Source: Protula sp. h YS-2021 (Eukaryota; Annelida; Polychaeta; Sabellida; Serpulidae). From it: a stretch of 64,000 nt of DNA. The translations under genes and the position numbers were made by a program. This document shows positions 1-11,372 of this stretch, piece by piece (the stretch's first letter is position 1; every line of letters begins with the position of its first letter). The DNA lies in contig OX457028.1 in NCBI GenBank assembly GCA_949752745.1, positions 8,388,922 to 8,452,921 of the forward strand, given 5' to 3'. The notes beneath the pieces are model-generated. The model was given only the letters and a program-made list of their open reading frames with translations, did no database searches and was not told where the DNA came from.

Positions 1-806
1 AGCTTGTCTCGTTTTCTAGTGTCTCGGCGATCCTTCTGGGAAATAAACAAGCAGCACGAAAAGCCTTAGACAATTTAAATCCTTCTTTTGCAGTTTCTGG
101 AAATTTTTGCAATTATTTTAGCTTCAGCATCTGAAAATGATATTCGACTCATCTGTTTTCCAAACATAATTTGTGGCATTTTAAAAAATGCATAAAAATT
201 TAATTTCTGTGAAGTGATATCATAATGGGGCCTATAATTCGAATACTCAAAGGCATACACAAGATCTATTTTTATCTCCATATCCTTATACATCTGTCCC
301 CGCCATGTTACGTACAGACACGGCACTGACCGTACTGCATAGAAATGTGGCTCAAAGTACAGATTTTTATTGATTTTCTTATATTTTAGAACATTTTTTG
401 ACGAATCAAAAAGCTGATGCATTTGTTCGAAAAATATTCCAGGTTCTAATTGATTTTCTTTTGTTAAAGGCAGTTTGATCTTCGTTGGCATCGGAATTCC
501 TTCCCTTAATGTTATTGCACAGGACGATAAATCAGCGACAGATTCTTCTATTTTAAACAGAGTTTGCAGCTTCTCCATTATGAGTAAATAGTCGAATTCA
601 TTCGGGAAGAACGGTCTGGTTCTTTCTCGACCGCTCCCAACAAGAACAGGCCTGAAACTGTATAATGGATTTCTTCTTGAAATATCCCTACTGAATGATG
701 TCATTAATTCTTCAATGGCAATGTGTAATTTCTCATGTTCATCGTTGTTTTCGTTCCACGATATATGATTTGCGAGGGAATCTACCAAACTCACAACGTG
801 ATCCAT
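1..806 (-). pseudogene. Mab-21 / cGAS-like nucleotidyltransferase domain, frameshifted and cut by window edge
   Basis: Members of this family (cGAS, cGAS-like receptors, Mab-21 proteins) sense nucleic acids and make cyclic dinucleotides, or are inactive homologues. Seen in the 243-residue main frame, counting from the Met at 806: a GS pair at 57-58, an NEFD motif giving metal ligands E70 and D72, and a third acidic ligand D181 in KIDLVYAFEY. All three catalytic carboxylates are therefore present. A WRG motif before D181 and RISFSDAE near the end also fit the family. The frame stops at 75, but the next frame stays open to position 1 with a family-like GFKLSKAFRAACLFP stretch, so a one-base frameshift lies near 95. 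The C-terminal half is outside the window. Just upstream is the ankyrin frame, overlapping by 16 bases, so the two were probably one ankyrin-nucleotidyltransferase gene. The breaks could be decay or assembly error. Confidence 0.8.
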
Positions 807-2158
807 TCGTGTGTCGGCTGCGACTGTGGCTTTTGAAAGTTTTGAAGTTTTTCATACCATATACGAAATTCTTTTTGATGTTGAGAATGGTTTTCTATGT
901 TCAATATTTGTAATATTTGTTCATTCTGAGCTGCAAGATTCTCAAGGCTTATTCCTTTTTCTTTTAGCTCACTTTTCAAGCCCTTACAACAACTCCTTTG
1001 GTCATATCCGCACAAAAACCGTATTTGGTCAGTGATACCATATTGTATTGCAAAATACAACACTAAAGTAAATTGATTATCCTGTTCCTGATTTATTGCA
1101 TAGCTCTGTTTCAACTTTCGTAAATGATTTAGTTTATTCCCTTCAGAATGACTATATAACATTTTCCACATCACATAGACTTTTTGAAGAATATCCTTTG
1201 ATCCAGATTTTAGCGACATCACCCACAAATCTTCCAGGTCGTTTTCAGTGTATAGATTTAAAATTTGTTTCATTTTGGTAATTAATATACAGGCTGTTAT
1301 AAACTTGCCATTTTCTATTGTATTTTTGACAAATGCCAACAACTTACCGTGGTAGTTAGACCAGATTAAACACTTTGATAGTTTTTTAACAATAGCAGCA
1401 TGTCCTCTGTTTGCACTTTGATAAATCAAACCACAAATATAATTTTGCCCTTCTTCACTTTTTATTTTCATTTTCGGTATAATTATACCGAAATTATCCA
1501 TTACATAAGTAACAATATTAATTTCATTTTGAAAACAAGCTTGTTCAATTGGGTTCCTTCCTTGATTGCATCTAGTAAAGCAGTCAAAGCAATTGTTTTC
1601 AATGAGTAGCTTGACTACGTTTGGGAAACCCATACCGCAGGCGTCATGAGATGCCGTTGCTCCATTCCTGTCTACACTATTAGTTTCAGTGTCTTTTCGT
1701 TTAAGAAATAATTTGATATGTTCAATATGACCAAATCTGCAGGCGATATTAAAGGCATGGGGGAAGCGATCATTGCGAAAGTTCGCATCAATATCTTTGT
1801 GGTGCAATAACTTACGCAATATTTCTCTCGATGGCATCGATGCGCTTAGAGTCAAAGGAATTGAGTCTTTCCCCATCTCCCAGTTAACTACAATTCCAGG
1901 TTGTGACAATAGCAGTTCCACCATCAATGCGTTTTGCGTCAAAATTGCTAATTCCAATGCAGTGCGCCCATATTTCAGTTCACTAACATTGGCACCTTCT
2001 TTCAACAACGATTCTACTAGTTCTATTTTCCCTTTATAAGTTGCCATGTGTAAAGTTACAAATTCTTTTTCTTTAATGTCACTTCTATATTTAGCCATGT
2101 ATGACTCTATCATTTCATCAGCATCAAATAAAGCACGCATTTTTATAAAACGGGCCAT
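791..2158 (-). CDS. Ankyrin-repeat protein, probable N-terminal part of the ankyrin-cGAS-like gene
   Basis: A single 455-residue frame begins MARFIKMRALFDADEM. From about residue 30 to 215 it carries ankyrin-type repeats: LHMATYKGKIELVESLLKEG, then TALELAILTQNALMVELLL, FNIACRFGHIEHIKLFLKRK and ASHDACGMGFPNVVKLLIEN. A more divergent helical region follows to the end. Ankyrin repeats bind protein partners. The frame ends in TGA overlapping the ATG of the Mab-21-type frame. An extra A in the A-run near 847-851 would join the two frames directly, which favours one fused gene with a frameshift over two genes. The upstream bases 2159-2306 give no convincing earlier exon, so the true start may be in an unseen exon. 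Confidence 0.75.
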   Translation of the reverse strand: MARFIKMRALFDADEMIESYMAKYRSDIKEKEFVTLHMATYKGKIELVESLLKEGANVSELKYGRTALELAILTQNALMVELLLSQPGIVVNWEMGKDSIPLTLSASMPSREILRKLLHHKDIDANFRNDRFPHAFNIACRFGHIEHIKLFLKRKDTETNSVDRNGATASHDACGMGFPNVVKLLIENNCFDCFTRCNQGRNPIEQACFQNEINIVTYVMDNFGIIIPKMKIKSEEGQNYICGLIYQSANRGHAAIVKKLSKCLIWSNYHGKLLAFVKNTIENGKFITACILITKMKQILNLYTENDLEDLWVMSLKSGSKDILQKVYVMWKMLYSHSEGNKLNHLRKLKQSYAINQEQDNQFTLVLYFAIQYGITDQIRFLCGYDQRSCCKGLKSELKEKGISLENLAAQNEQILQILNIENHSQHQKEFRIWYEKLQNFQKPQSQPTHEWITL

Positions 2159-2580
2159 ATTTTACATTAATTGAATTTTTATTCCAATAATTACAGCAAT
2201 ACTTAATTTTACAATCAAGAAAATATTTGTTGTCCTTTACCACCAGTTGTAATGAGGTCATAACAAAGCTTCCAATGCTCAATAATATAACATTAAACAA
2301 ACACATAGAAGTATATATTTCCTATGGATAAGACACAAGTAGTGTGAGACACTAAGCCCTTTCAGTAAGTGAATTATCTGTAATCTCACAAATCCATCCA
2401 ATAACTTCTTTTTTCAGTCAAGTTACATTATATACAACAGAAACTTTAGGGATTGAAGTTATATGTAGATTATATTGTTACAGTGCTATATTCTTTTTAA
2501 TTATTAGCTGCTTACTGCAGCACACACTTGATTGACAGCTAATATAAATTGAATAAATAGATGTCAGGATGTTAGTATCC
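2159..2580. other. Non-coding, nothing recognised
   Basis: AT-rich sequence upstream of the minus-strand ankyrin frame. No exon or repeat recognised. A promoter for the ankyrin gene could lie here, but I see no TATA box or other element I would defend. Confidence 0.4.
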
Positions 2581-3062
2581 ATAATAATAATAATAATAGT
2601 AATAATAATAATAATAATAATAATAGCTGGTTCTTATATAGTGCTTTATTCCAAAGCGCTGCACATAGCTCATTAGCTTAGAGTTTACAATGTCCAAATA
2701 TACTACGTATTAAACCCAATCATTTTTATTAGACAAACCATACATGGAATTGCTACTGGGCATTTTAACACTACACAATATATTATAGAATATACATAAC
2801 CTAACCCTATATGGTCATTGCACTGTGGGTACATTTGCAGTGTATGACAGACGAATAACCTATAAACACATTACAAATACATCTTTTGATTTGCCCATTA
2901 GTAATCATAACATGCATGGTCTGTTGGTGAGCCTTAGGATGCCTGACACTTTGTCATGTGTAAAACTACGAAATCTGCCGCAAGCCGGGCTCGAACTCAC
3001 GACCTCGAGATCATACTTGCCTGGCTAGTCGAGCGCCTTAGACCGCTCGGCCACCTGACCCC
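2581..3062 (-). mobile_element. tRNA-derived SINE with LINE-like 3' tail
   Basis: Read on the minus strand, the head (3062 down to about 2978) looks like a tRNA-Leu. It has an A box TGGCCGAGCGG, then TCTAAGGCGCTCGACTAG, and a B box GAGTTCGAGCCCGG. The body runs to an AGCGCTTT...CTATATAAG segment and ends in an ATT/ATA trinucleotide run at 2581-2630. That tail resembles the 3' end of the CR1/L2-like LINE nearby, as expected for a SINE mobilised by a partner LINE. The anticodon stem is imperfect, so this is not a functional tRNA. Confidence 0.8.
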
Positions 3063-3714
3063 CTAACTAACTACTATGATTTTAATTACCGCAGCTTTCA
3101 GCAACGATTTTACCTTTTGCATTTTCCTTTATATATTGCCATGTGTAGCATTACATTATTATCTTAGTTAATCACGCTTACATTGTGTATATTTTATGTT
3201 AGATGAATCTACTCATTCATAAACTTAAAACACGACACGTGATATTTTAGGAATTTAAGAATAAAAATATTTTAATTGCAATAAACTTTTAATGTTATAA
3301 CCACAATAATATACATCCAGGCGTAATAACACCCAGATGTAATAACATTAGACAATTAATCTAATGTTCAATAATAATTATAAAGCGAACACTTATATCT
3401 TTTCTGTTGTTTCAGAGTTTGTGAACGTTCTATTTCGCTATTTCGCTCACTGTATGTACACTTTACACTTACACTTTTCATGTTCAGTTTGATCTACGTG
3501 CTCAATATGAGGTTAATAATACCTCTGAATTACCTCTTTGAGAAATAAAATACCAATATAAATGGGATCAAAGATTTCATAGCAATATGCACAGTAACTA
3601 GAAAATGTTTGAACCTTGTTACTACCTGACAAATCAATACCCCCTGCAGGAAGCCAAAATGTTGAACAAAATGACAGATTTATATAAGAACATCAGTGGA
3701 CATTATATCCAGCC
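3063..3714. other. Non-coding spacer
   Basis: AT-rich sequence between the SINE and the LINE. It has short repeated wording (AATAACA, CCAGATGTAATAACA near 3310-3350) and no gene. The 5' part of the LINE may begin near 3600 but is not resolvable. Confidence 0.35.
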
Positions 3715-5700
3715 GTGAACGTGAAGACATTACATTTGACCTCATGTGCCGTAAACGATAGACCGATTTCTAAAGGACAGCCATATCTAATGGGCATTCC
3801 AAACTCTGACCTAGCCAACCAATTTGCTGATTATTTCAAAACAAAAATTGAGAAAATTAACGAGGGCTTTCACGAATCAAGAAGCACTTGCGATTCCACA
3901 GTCGGAAATGTCAAACCAGATCCTACATATTTCAGTTTCTTCAAACAATTGACAAAACAGCAGGCCATAACGTTGGTGAGAAAATCACCTAATAAACAGT
4001 GCTCGTTGGATCCGATACCCACGTCGCTCCTTAAACCGATAACAGAGGCTGTATTGCCAGTTATAGGTGAAATAGTAAACAAGTCACTGGAACTGGGACA
4101 GATGCCGCGCCTTTACAAAAATGACTGGTCACACCTTTGATCAAAAAGCCAAATTCCCACCTTGAGGAATTTAGTAACTACCGACCAGTCTCAAACTTGC
4201 CTTTAGTGCCTGAGGTAATTGAAAAAGCAGAAGCTGAACAAATGAACGCACATACAAAATCCGAAAATCTCGAAGAACCTCTCCACTCCGCACATAAGCA
4301 AAATCACTGCACAGAATCCGCGTTAATTAAGGTACAGAATGACGTTCTTACGGCACCGGATGACCAGAAAATTGAATTACTTGCCCTTCTAGATTTAAGT
4401 GCCGCATTCGACACCTGAAACCATGACATATTAATGAATCGACTTAAACGCGGTTTTCACATAACTGGAAAAGCTCTGGACTGGTTTCGTTCATACCTTT
4501 TCTGAACGAACTCAGCAAGTAGAAATCGATAATGCACTATCTGATCCAGTGCCACTAGAAACCGGATTTCCACAAGACTTCCACAAGGATCTGGTATGAG
4601 ACCTCGCATGGATACATATTACACCTGTGAACTTGGTGACCTATTGCGGCTGCATGAGGTTTTGTTTCATCTGTTTGCTGATGATTCGCGGCTCTATAAA
4701 GCTGCAAATCCGAACAGCATCAACTCGCAAAAGCATGCAGTGGCGCATATAGAGACCACCGTCGCACCTGTATCTGACTGGATGACTTCAAATAAGCTCA
4801 AATTGAATCAGTCAAAGACTAAGTTCATCATTTTTGGAACAACACAAGAAATTAAGAAGGTGAATGTGAACTCATTACTAGTTGGAGATGATGTTATTCT
4901 AGCAAAAAGTAAAGTTCGCAATTTAGGTACCCAATTCGATGCAGAATTTAAAATGCATTCGCATGTAAATGAAGTAGTGAAGTCTGGCTACTTTCATCTC
5001 CGCCAGTTGTACAGACTGCGCCGATATTTAACAGACTCTGCAACAAAAACACTTGTACATGCCACGATTTTCTCGCGTATGGATTATGCAAACGCACTTT
5101 TGTATGATATACCAGAGACAAGTTTGGGCATGCTCTAACGCCTACAAAACAGTGCAGGGAGGCTTATTACTGGTTTGAAAAGAACGCTGATACTGGTTTG
5201 AAAAGAACGCGGATACGCTGAAATCGCTACATTGTTTGAGCGTGCGCTCGAGGATTAAGTATAAAATCCTGTTTTGGACATTCACAGCCAGGCATAATAT
5301 GACTGCAGTTTATATACAGGAACTCATTCAGTTGCATAAACCCGTCAGATCGACTCGCCTTAATGAAAATGGACCTATTTTAGTACAGCGAAAATCAAAT
5401 ATTAAGTTTGCTGGAGATCGCTCTTTTAGTGTGGTAGCTCCTCGGTCATGGAACAGTTTACCTAAGTCACTTCGTTGTATAAACTGGTTGGTAACCTTCA
5501 AGAAACATCTGAAGACACCTTTCTATTGAAGTTTACGGATAAATTTTAACATCATCAGCATCATCGACAGTATTATTATATAGCTATAGTATTTTAGAAC
5601 ACTATATTCCTTTTACTGACAGTATTGTAAAACGACATGAACACTTGATATGTGCGCTATAAAAGTATTACGTATAATAATAATATAATAATAATAATAA
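3715..5700 (+). pseudogene. CR1/L2-like LINE, decayed reverse transcriptase and 3' tail
   Basis: Four broken frames (3715-4140, 4137-4418, 4596-5138, 5236-5529) follow the order of a non-LTR reverse transcriptase. They show a pre-RT linker LANQFADYFKTKIEKI, RT start FSNYRPVSNLPLVPEVIEKA, LLALLDLSAAFDT, catalytic FADDSRLYKAANP, NKLKLNQSKTKFIIFG and the C-terminal RSFSVVAPRSWNSLPKSLR. Between 4418 and 4596 the HDILMNRLKR...ALDWFRSYL region sits in other frames. The element ends with GCGCTATAAAAG and an ATA-rich tail at about 5650-5700. Multiple stops and frameshifts show it is dead. Confidence 0.88.
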
Positions 5701-6020
5701 TTTAAAAACGGTTCGCGATTTTGAGCTCATGTTCGAGCCTTTGGGCTTAAACAACCTTCTCGGTCACGGTCAAGGTCAAAAATCGGATGTTGTCTATTAT
5801 CTCGAAAACGGTTAGAGATAGAGCGATTTTGAGCTCATTTTCGACCCTTTGATTATAAAAACGTTGCATGAGAGGTACTCATTGAACTTAACTTTCTCGG
5901 TTACGGTCAAGGAAAAAACCGGAAGTTGACTATCATCTCAAAAACGGTTAGATATATAGTGATTTTGAGCTCATTTTTAACCCTTTGGGCCAAAACGACG
6001 ACAAAGAATTGGTACTGCGT
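5701..6020. repeat. Degenerate tandem repeat, about 2.5 units
   Basis: The phrase AAAACGGTT followed by GATTTTGAGCTCAT recurs at about 5704, 5805 and 5940. Each time it is followed by a CCCTTTGGG-like and TCTCGGT(C/T)ACGGTCAAGG segment. The spacing is 100-135 bases, so units differ by indels. No coding potential seen. Confidence 0.7.
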
Positions 6021-6414
6021 GACTTTGAGGTTCTTGGTCATAATTTAATACATTTTGAAATTTATCTCCTGTGGTAGTAGCTAGCCATCTGGACATATTC
6101 AAATGCTATAAATGCTAACCAGGTTAAATTCCATGGCAATGCATGTGAAATTTCTTTGATAAAATAGTACAGCATTTAGAATGAAATATCACATTAATTT
6201 TTTAATGTAATATTAATGAATTATTTTTACACTAGTAACACTAATTAATTACTTTTTCAATTAATTAGTATCAAATACTGACAAAAGGTTTTAATAGAGT
6301 CAGGAAAGCCCATTGCATGCTCAATGAGGTAAATGCAAAGAAAATCTTTTCAGAGTGACATAACAGTTTTCCTGCCACAATGAAATAGCAAAGGCGGTTT
6401 TTCATAGTGAAAAA

Positions 6415-6532
6415 CGCCTACAACACCCGGTATTCGCAGGCAAACACCCATCCAAGTACTAACTGAGCCCGACGCTGCTTAACTTACGTCATCGGACGAG
6501 AACGGGTGTGTTCATCGTGGTATCATCGTATC
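6415..6532 (-). rRNA. 5S rRNA-like sequence (divergent copy, pseudogene or 5S-derived SINE head)
   Basis: Read on the minus strand the segment follows 5S rRNA end to end: GATACCACGATGAACACACC, CGTTCTCGTCCGAT, AAGTTAAGCAGCGTCGGGC, AGTTAGTACTTGGATGGG, AATACCGGGTGTTGTAGGC. The internal control region is mostly kept. Changes such as GATGGGTGTTTGCC, where 5S normally has GGTGACCGCC, suggest a drifting dispersed copy. It is single here, whereas functional 5S genes are usually tandem. Confidence 0.8.
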
Positions 6533-6720
6533 CATTAAAGTTTTATAAAAATAAGAAGTGCTTGATGTTGACGTTTGAAAAGAAAAACGACCAACAGAGT
6601 GTGTAGGTCCATGAGAATACGCCAATTGGCGGTACGGGCTTTAGGCTAAGGGGGAGTCGATATATGCACTGAAATATAGCTAAAGGATACGAAGATATGT
6701 CTCCATTGTTGTGACTTCCC

Positions 6721-6768
6721 CTACAATAGTTTGCTATGCTCTTCACGGAGCAGAGCAAACTATTGTAG
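6721..6768. repeat. Near-perfect 48-base inverted repeat (hairpin)
   Basis: Arms CTACAATAGTTTGCT and AGCAAACTATTGTAG pair perfectly over 15 bp. After one A/G mismatch, TGCTC pairs with GAGCA, closing on a TTCACG loop. Could be a MITE core, a small-RNA hairpin or a processing signal; nothing in the flanks decides. Confidence 0.75.
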
Positions 6769-7145
6769 TGCTTGACTCATAAGGGTTATGACTTACAAAT
6801 TTGTGAGGAATTAATTGGCATGATATCAAGGAATGATATAAATGAGGGATCCAATGTGAGTTGCGTTTCTAGTCTTTTCCCTCGACAGGCACAGCAGGCA
6901 CGCACGTAACAAGCTTGAGGAATCGGCGATTTATTGAACTAAGTTTTGTGTGTATTGAATTAAAGTTAATCAGTATTATTCCTAAAAAAACCGGTGGCAG
7001 GTGTTAAAGAGCATCACATAGGTGCAGTTATAAAATTAGTCGTTGTTATAAGTCAAGAATTAAATTATGGAAATTAATTATGCCAAGCGTCAAACCTTTC
7101 AACTGCGATGACTCGACCAAAGGGTCGAAAATATGCTCAGAATCA

Positions 7146-7213
7146 CTCTCTCTCTTTCTGTCTCTCTCTCTCTGTCTCTTCCCCCCCCTCTCTCTCTGTC
7201 TCTCTCTCTCTGA
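7146..7213. repeat. (TC)n microsatellite with C-run
   Basis: Impure CT dinucleotide tract interrupted by a short C-run. Open frames across it are artefacts of low complexity. Confidence 0.9.
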
Positions 7214-8368
7214 ACGTATTCCAAACAATTGTCAACTTCCGATTGCTTGCCATGACCATGATGGTAATTGCCAATAATGTGCATAATTTTGTTAAATAAA
7301 AGACTCGTCATTGGGGCGGAGGAGGGAGAGACAACAGTTTATAAACAATTTAAAAAAACGCCAGAAAAGTGTAGAACAATCTGAATAAATTATCAACAAA
7401 AGAATGAAAAAACGGATGTATGGATAGGAGGGGTGGGGGATTCCCCGAAGGCCACTGGTGTATGGGGATTGGCAGATCGCTGGGGGTCGCTGGGGAGGGG
7501 TTTAACCGAGCGGGTCATTGATGCGGATAAAAAAACAGGCAGTTCCAAAACAGATCGTGTTGTAATTGAAAATAGTATTGTTGTACGATTCAGTTTGGCG
7601 CAAAAACAAACTGTGTACCACCATTCGCCATTAAATCGAACACCATTAAGTCTAATAAAGGATTTGCATGGCCCAAAGGTCGTTACGTGTGAACAGAAGT
7701 AAAAGTAGATAGTATTGGGATTTTAAGCATATGATCCATTTTTATCAAACATGTATGAAAGGGTTTATAGTCATTACTTGTTCTACAACAACAACAATGT
7801 AAGGTTTTTGTAATAACGTAGAGCGGCGCCCCGTAGTAACCAGGCTGTCTAGTTGTGATTTTGTTTTTTTTCTCGCCTATTTGTACCTTTTTGACAGAAT
7901 ATGACTAAATGGGTATTATAATCCGCATTCGCCATTGTGTCTGCTTGTCCGTCCCTCAGTTACGTCATTAGTCTCAGCTTCTACAGAATCAGGGACTAAA
8001 GCACCTGTCATAAGTATGTGCATACATACGCTTTTCAGTTTGGTTTTTAGCCTGAATGTCTTGAAATTTTGGTTGAAGCAGGGGACATTGTTAGCGACCT
8101 GGCAATTTTTTCTGGCGCCAAAAATTGGCCGAAATATTTGCCAAAAGGCAATTTTCTTAAAAGCCTTTTTTGGCGATTCGCCGAAATTTCAGGAAATATT
8201 GGCGCTAAGTTAATTTTTTCCTAATATGTTTTCTAACGCTTGATATATGGCCATAATATTTTGAAATTTTTGACAAATACAGCAGAAATGACTACATACA
8301 TGGCGAATACCTGTTTGTCGAATCGCCAAAAATTGGTTGTAATATTGCAGAAAAATAAGAAAAAACAC
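7214..8368. other. No gene recognised
   Basis: About 1.1 kb of spacer. Small open frames (for example 7433-7702) lack any recognisable domain. Near 8100-8220 the wording GGCGATTCGCCGAAATTTCAGGAAATATTGGCG echoes the degenerate array at 10.2-10.99 kb. Confidence 0.4.
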
Positions 8369-9500
8369 CATAATAAAAACTTAGCCTTACCAAAAATTAT
8401 ATATGCATGTATTAACTTTATTTTGTTTTAATTCAGGGCTCAAAATTAATTTTGAGAAGTCTGAAATATTACAAATAGGTAGGCCTAAGATACACTTTCA
8501 TAAATGGAAATCCTTTAGTTTAAAATGGACAACAGGTGACGTGAAATCTCTGGGAATACGATACTTCAACGATGTGGACACCATATATAATATTAATCTT
8601 AAAGACAAAATCAAGAATTTTAAATGGACTTTGCAACGTTGGAAATATTTTCACGTGACTTTAAGCGGAAAAACACAATAATAAAAACTTAGCCTTACCA
8701 AAAATTATATATGCAACTCTCTTTATACACCACCTTGGTTTACCGAAGAAATACAATATCTCATAGAAAACTTTATATGGAGTGGCAAAGACCAGTCCTT
8801 ATTCAAGACTATAAAGACGGTGGCTTAAGGCATTTAGATTATTTCTCCTTTTTGAAGGCACAAACAATTATGTAATAAAAAGACTATTTAACCTCACGAA
8901 ATCTTTCAATATTGAGTTTATTCTGGAGTACTTGCCAGACTCTAAAGATTTCCTGAAATTCTGTCTCTTTCTCTAAACCCCAAAAACTACACCTCGGAAT
9001 GCAAGATTTTTATAAAGAATTTTTTCATTGTTGGTTTAGTGCAAAATCTGAGCGGGTCACAACTGTGGATATACTAAATCAATGCTTATGGTACAAGCAT
9101 ATCTAAATAGGAAATTCATCGGTATTTTTAAAAGAATTATATACCAAGAAAATATTGCATATTTTAGATATAACAAATAAGGATGGATCCATCATGTTAC
9201 GGCTAGAAATAAAAAAGAGGTTTGATTGTAAAATAAATGTCTTAAATCTATTCAGCTTGATGGCAGCAATTCCGCAAAAATGGAAAAGTGTATTGGCACT
9301 AGATTAAAAAATATTAAAAGTAGTTAAAAAGATGTTGATATTATGTTTACATCTAAATTTTATAACTCAGCCTTATCCAAAATATGCTCAAAATTAATAT
9401 ATTGCAACCTAGTTAGGAAGCCTCACCATGCTGTATAGAGAGGTGGAAAATGAATATATATATATGACTGATTGTAAATTTAAACAAATCTTTGGTAAGG
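8369..9500 (+). pseudogene. L1/Tx1-like LINE reverse transcriptase fragment
   Basis: Frame 8430-8681 has SGLKINFEKSEILQIG, KSLGIRY and INLKDKIKNFKWTLQRWKYF, the thumb region of L1-type reverse transcriptases. Downstream frames give LALPKIIYA, NFIWSGKDQ and DGGLRHLDY, the usual L1 order. A 37-base block (TAATAAAAACTTAGCCTTAC...) occurs at 8372 and again at 8680, so the fragment was rearranged or partly duplicated. Stops are frequent and the end near 9500 is approximate. Confidence 0.75.
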
Positions 9501-10239
9501 GACGGTATATTAAACTATAAAATTATGCATAAAAACTATGTATCAAATTATATAGTCGCAAAATTTTACCCGACGGTCGCTTAGAATTATCAGAATTGTA
9601 AAGTGAAGAATGATATCATGCATGTTTATCCTCTGTTGAAATTTAACTTTATTCTGAAAATAATTAGAAAATTTTATAAATAATAACACTATGATAAACG
9701 TTAATATCGCTCTGTCGAACAGAATGACACTATTGGGAGAGGAGTTATATGGTTGATTTCATTCTTCTACAAGCAAGATTATTTATTCAACATTGCACAC
9801 TTAAAAGTAGAGAATGTACTTTTTTAATGCCTTAACATTCTAAAATCTAAAGTATATTTTGAACGAATTTTAACAAAACAAATATATCTATATGCAGAGC
9901 TTAAGGAAAAATTGACCAGTTGATATAGTTGGCTTTATTTTCTTTTGTCTGCGCCTTTTTTTCTGTTTTCAACACCTGCTAATATACTGTTTTGTAAAAC
10001 GTTCATTCTTTTTGTCAACTGCTCAACTGAAACTTGAGTTCAGTTGATTGGAAAGTATTTGACCAGGGTATAAAAAGCACTTGTTCTCCTTAATAGCACC
10101 AAAAAAATTGTCACTATGGTTGCGATGCTATAACTTGTTATGTATGAGTTAAAAGTATATACTGAAATGAAGTGATAATAAAAAAACTAACGGTGGTGGT
10201 AACGTTGCTATTTTTGTTCGAGGTTCGTAAATATTGTCA
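9501..10239. other. No gene recognised
   Basis: AT-rich spacer, possibly the 3' remains of the L1-like fragment. No exon, RNA gene or repeat with clear edges seen. Confidence 0.35.
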
Positions 10240-10985
10240 AAAAGAATCTCACTGAATTCTTAACTGACAACAAATATACCGCCTTACTCTCTTTAGCTTC
10301 TGATTATATGTAACGGGTAACGGGACCTACCTGGCTCTATCAAGTTTTGGCAACAGAAAAGGATATTAGTCCGAAACTGGAATATTGGCGAAAAAACATT
10401 TTTTATTGAAATCTTGACCGATGCCAGGTATAAAACCTTTCTCTCTTGAAGTTTTGAATAAAAGCAGGAACGTGAATACCGATCTGGGTATTACTTTTTT
10501 TATTCCCCAGAATATTCTTTTGACTGTTTGCCAAAAAATTACCTGAAATATTGTCTAAAGCAATTCTTTTACAGCAGAATCTGAACTGACGTCACGTACA
10601 AATCCTTACCCTCTTGATATTTTGATTGGATATAACCTATAATAGTACCGACCTGGTTGTTATTAGTTTTTGGTGATTAACTGAAATTTGACATTAACTA
10701 AAAATCAAATTATTCATTAATATTTTAACTAATCTGAGGAATGTAATACATTTGACCACTATCTTATTTATTTAAATTTTTGGTGCTATGCCAAGAATTA
10801 CAGGAAATATTGGCGAAAAACAACGTTTCTTACTGAGTCCTTAACTGATGCCAGGTATATGGCCTCACTCTCTTGCAATTGGGGAATAAGGGAAACGGAT
10901 ATTAGTATCTTCCTTTCTATATTATGATTCACCAAGAATTACCGGAAACATGAGCAATAGATCTAGTAGTAAGGAAATGACAGTT
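10240..10985. repeat. Old degenerate tandem array, unit about 190-200 bases
   Basis: Recurring phrases in the same order: an (A)TATTGGCGAAAAA-like string, a 'TTAACTGATGCCAGGTATA' string, then 'CCTCACTCTCTTG(A/C)A' and a 'GATATTAGTA' string. Good matches lie near 10385-10460, 10550-10620 and 10800-10900. Heavy divergence makes exact unit edges uncertain. Confidence 0.5.
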
Positions 10986-10989
10986 CTAC

Positions 10990-11246
10990 GACACCCCCTC
11001 TCCTCTAAGATTGACCTTGACCGACCCCCCCCCCCCCAGGACACACTATGTGAGGAACCCCCCTCGGTAGGAAAAATGTGCGATTTCAGCATATTTATCC
11101 GTTTCAGACGATTCTGAACATTTTTGGTTATTCGACCCCGCCCCTCCCCCCCGTCCAGGGAAAATTTTGTGATTTCAGCCTATTCATCTGTTCCAGACGA
11201 TTTTGAACATTTTTGGTTTTTTGACCCCCCTCCCTCCATCCCTTGG
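10990..11246. repeat. C-rich satellite array, unit about 100 bases
   Basis: Units contain GATTTCAGC(A/C)TATT, CAGACGATT(C/T)TGAACATTTTTGGTT and a C-run. The same family occurs inverted at 25420-25730. The array abuts the left end of the Polinton. Confidence 0.75.
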
Positions 11247-11318
11247 GAAATTTTACAACATCTGTCTTAAGACATGTTAGAACTGAGTTTATCATCTGAT
11301 ATAAGGAACTTGGAGTGG

Positions 11319-11326
11319 TATAAAAG
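11319..11326 (+). promoter_or_regulatory. TATA box upstream of Polinton DNA polymerase
   Basis: TATAAAAG lies 47 bases upstream of the likely polymerase ATG at 11373 and just inside the left terminal repeat. Position and sequence fit a core promoter; not experimentally supported. Confidence 0.55.
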
Positions 11327-11372
11327 AACACATTTCAGCGTATCAGTTCAAGCAATTGATGTGGCAACAACA

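Noticed and set aside
2978..3062. Functional tRNA-Leu gene
   Set aside because: Poor anticodon stem and a SINE body with LINE-like tail follow directly; better called a SINE head.
10990..11246. Satellite arrays at 11 and 25.5 kb as the Polinton's terminal inverted repeats
   Set aside because: The right array lies about 2 kb beyond the last element gene and end motif, and a better short inverted pair (TACAACATCTGT) lies at 11254 and 23321.
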